Shown here: piece after piece, positions 6,397 to 6,823 of the stretch
How the letters are laid out: each line of letters starts with the position of its first letter
Numbering within the stretch: position 1 is the first letter of the stretch
Assembly: GCA_035696165.1 (NCBI GenBank)
Contig: DASRQX010000110.1
Coordinates: forward strand, 1-6,823
Direction of reading: 5' to 3'
DNA: 6,823 nt
Source of the DNA: Palsa-883 sp035696165
GTDB taxonomy: Bacteria > Pseudomonadota > Alphaproteobacteria > Acetobacterales > Acetobacteraceae
Program-made: the position numbers and the translations under genes
Notes under the pieces: generated by a model
What the model was told of the DNA's origin: nothing
Database searches by the model: none
What the model saw: only the letters and a program-made list of their open reading frames with translations

Positions 6397-6823
6397 CGCC
6401 TTGGTGCATGAACAGATCGCTGGTTGCGTCTCCGCTCTTGCCGCGCGTATCAGCGGACTAGGACGGTGGCCGGCATGCCGAGCGCCGTCATCCGGTTGAG
6501 CACGTTGCAGCCAATCTTTGCTTCGGTCTGTTGATTGGGCAGAGTCCGGGCGCGAAGCCGCCGGCCGACAACGGTCTTGTAGCGATACATTGCGGTTTCG
6601 ACCAGGTTTAGGCGATTGTAGCCTGAACGACGCTGCCAACTCATGCGTCCATGTTCTTCAATCTCTGCAATATGTCGATCGCGCTGCGTCGCAGTTGATT
6701 CGTGCGAAACTGCCGTCGCCCTGGGTGGAATGATCACCGCGGCTTCCGGATGGCGTTCGGCGACAGCGTCGTAGACGGCCTCCCCATCATACGCGCCGTC
6801 CGCGGTCATCGATGCAACCTCAG
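6397..6823 (-). mobile_element. IS903-type (IS5 family) insertion sequence, 3' part, cut by the right edge
   Basis: The element is placed by its transposase. Its outer boundary is tentative: bases 6397-6412 (CGCCTTGGTGCATGAA) resemble the IS903-group terminal repeat as I recall it (GGCTTTGTTGCAT-like). This would put the boundary about eight bases after the permease stop. The partner repeat and any target duplication lie beyond the window, so the boundary cannot be confirmed here. Confidence 0.5.
6450..6823 (-). CDS. IS5-family (IS903-group) transposase, C-terminal part
   Basis: The frame is open at the right window edge and ends at a TGA on the minus strand (6450-6452), giving about 124 residues of the C-terminal catalytic region. 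A plausible internal ATG at 6807-6809 is not the real start: coding continues upstream with EVAS, and the second catalytic Asp lies in TADGAYDGEAVY right after it. Further motifs are AAVIIPPRATAV, GRMSWQRRSGYNR and VETAMYRYKTVVGRRLRART, the last bearing the catalytic Glu and the following Lys at the family's E(6)K spacing. It then reads through GCNVLNRMTALGMP. The Arg usually found four residues before the Glu reads as Leu (YNRLNLVE), which varies among relatives and does not by itself show inactivity. The first catalytic Asp is outside the window. Transcription is convergent with the efflux operon. This IS belongs to a different IS5 subgroup from the one at the left edge. Confidence 0.85.
   Translation of the reverse strand, partial: EVASMTADGAYDGEAVYDAVAERHPEAAVIIPPRATAVSHESTATQRDRHIAEIEEHGRMSWQRRSGYNRLNLVETAMYRYKTVVGRRLRARTLPNQQTEAKIGCNVLNRMTALGMPATVLVR

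Noticed and set aside
1..6823. CRISPR arrays, tRNA or rRNA genes, riboswitches, phage genes, defence or toxin-antitoxin systems
   Set aside because: No regularly spaced repeats, no RNA gene signatures and no proteins of these classes were seen on either strand.

Overview
The window is GC-rich bacterial DNA with strong high-GC codon bias. A decayed Hint-domain gene of a kind I associate with Acetobacteraceae, together with the IS types, suggests an alphaproteobacterium near that family. This is an inference from remembered family patterns, not from a search. One intact, conventional operon sits between insertion-sequence (IS) debris.

Layout: (1) Bases 3-152 carry the C-terminal end of an IS5-family transposase that runs in from the left edge. 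(2) Bases ~166-1164 hold the remains of a Hint (Hedgehog/intein-type) domain gene, broken by two frameshifts and a nonsense codon and lacking the usual nucleophilic cysteine. Its 5' part appears to have been removed or displaced by the IS. (3) Bases 1165-2037 contain no intact gene. They hold an ~80-base imperfect palindrome, a minus-strand fragment resembling a small membrane protein, a possible TetR-like N-terminal fragment and a 13-base direct repeat. (4) Bases 2038-6388 are a two-gene RND efflux operon: a periplasmic adaptor with a signal peptide, then a 1059-residue HAE-1 (MexF/AcrB-type) permease whose GTG start lies one base after the adaptor stop. (5) From about 6397 to the right edge lies an IS903-type (IS5 family) element; its transposase is on the minus strand and the IS begins only a few bases after the permease stop.

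Function: the permease should be a proton-driven inner-membrane trimer that captures amphiphilic compounds from the periplasm. The adaptor should link it to a TolC/OprM-type outer-membrane channel. No channel gene and no intact regulator is present. The channel may be encoded elsewhere, or may have been separated from the operon by the downstream IS.

I see no convincing undescribed system. The informative features are gene decay, IS insertion on both sides, and retention of a fully conserved efflux operon in the middle.
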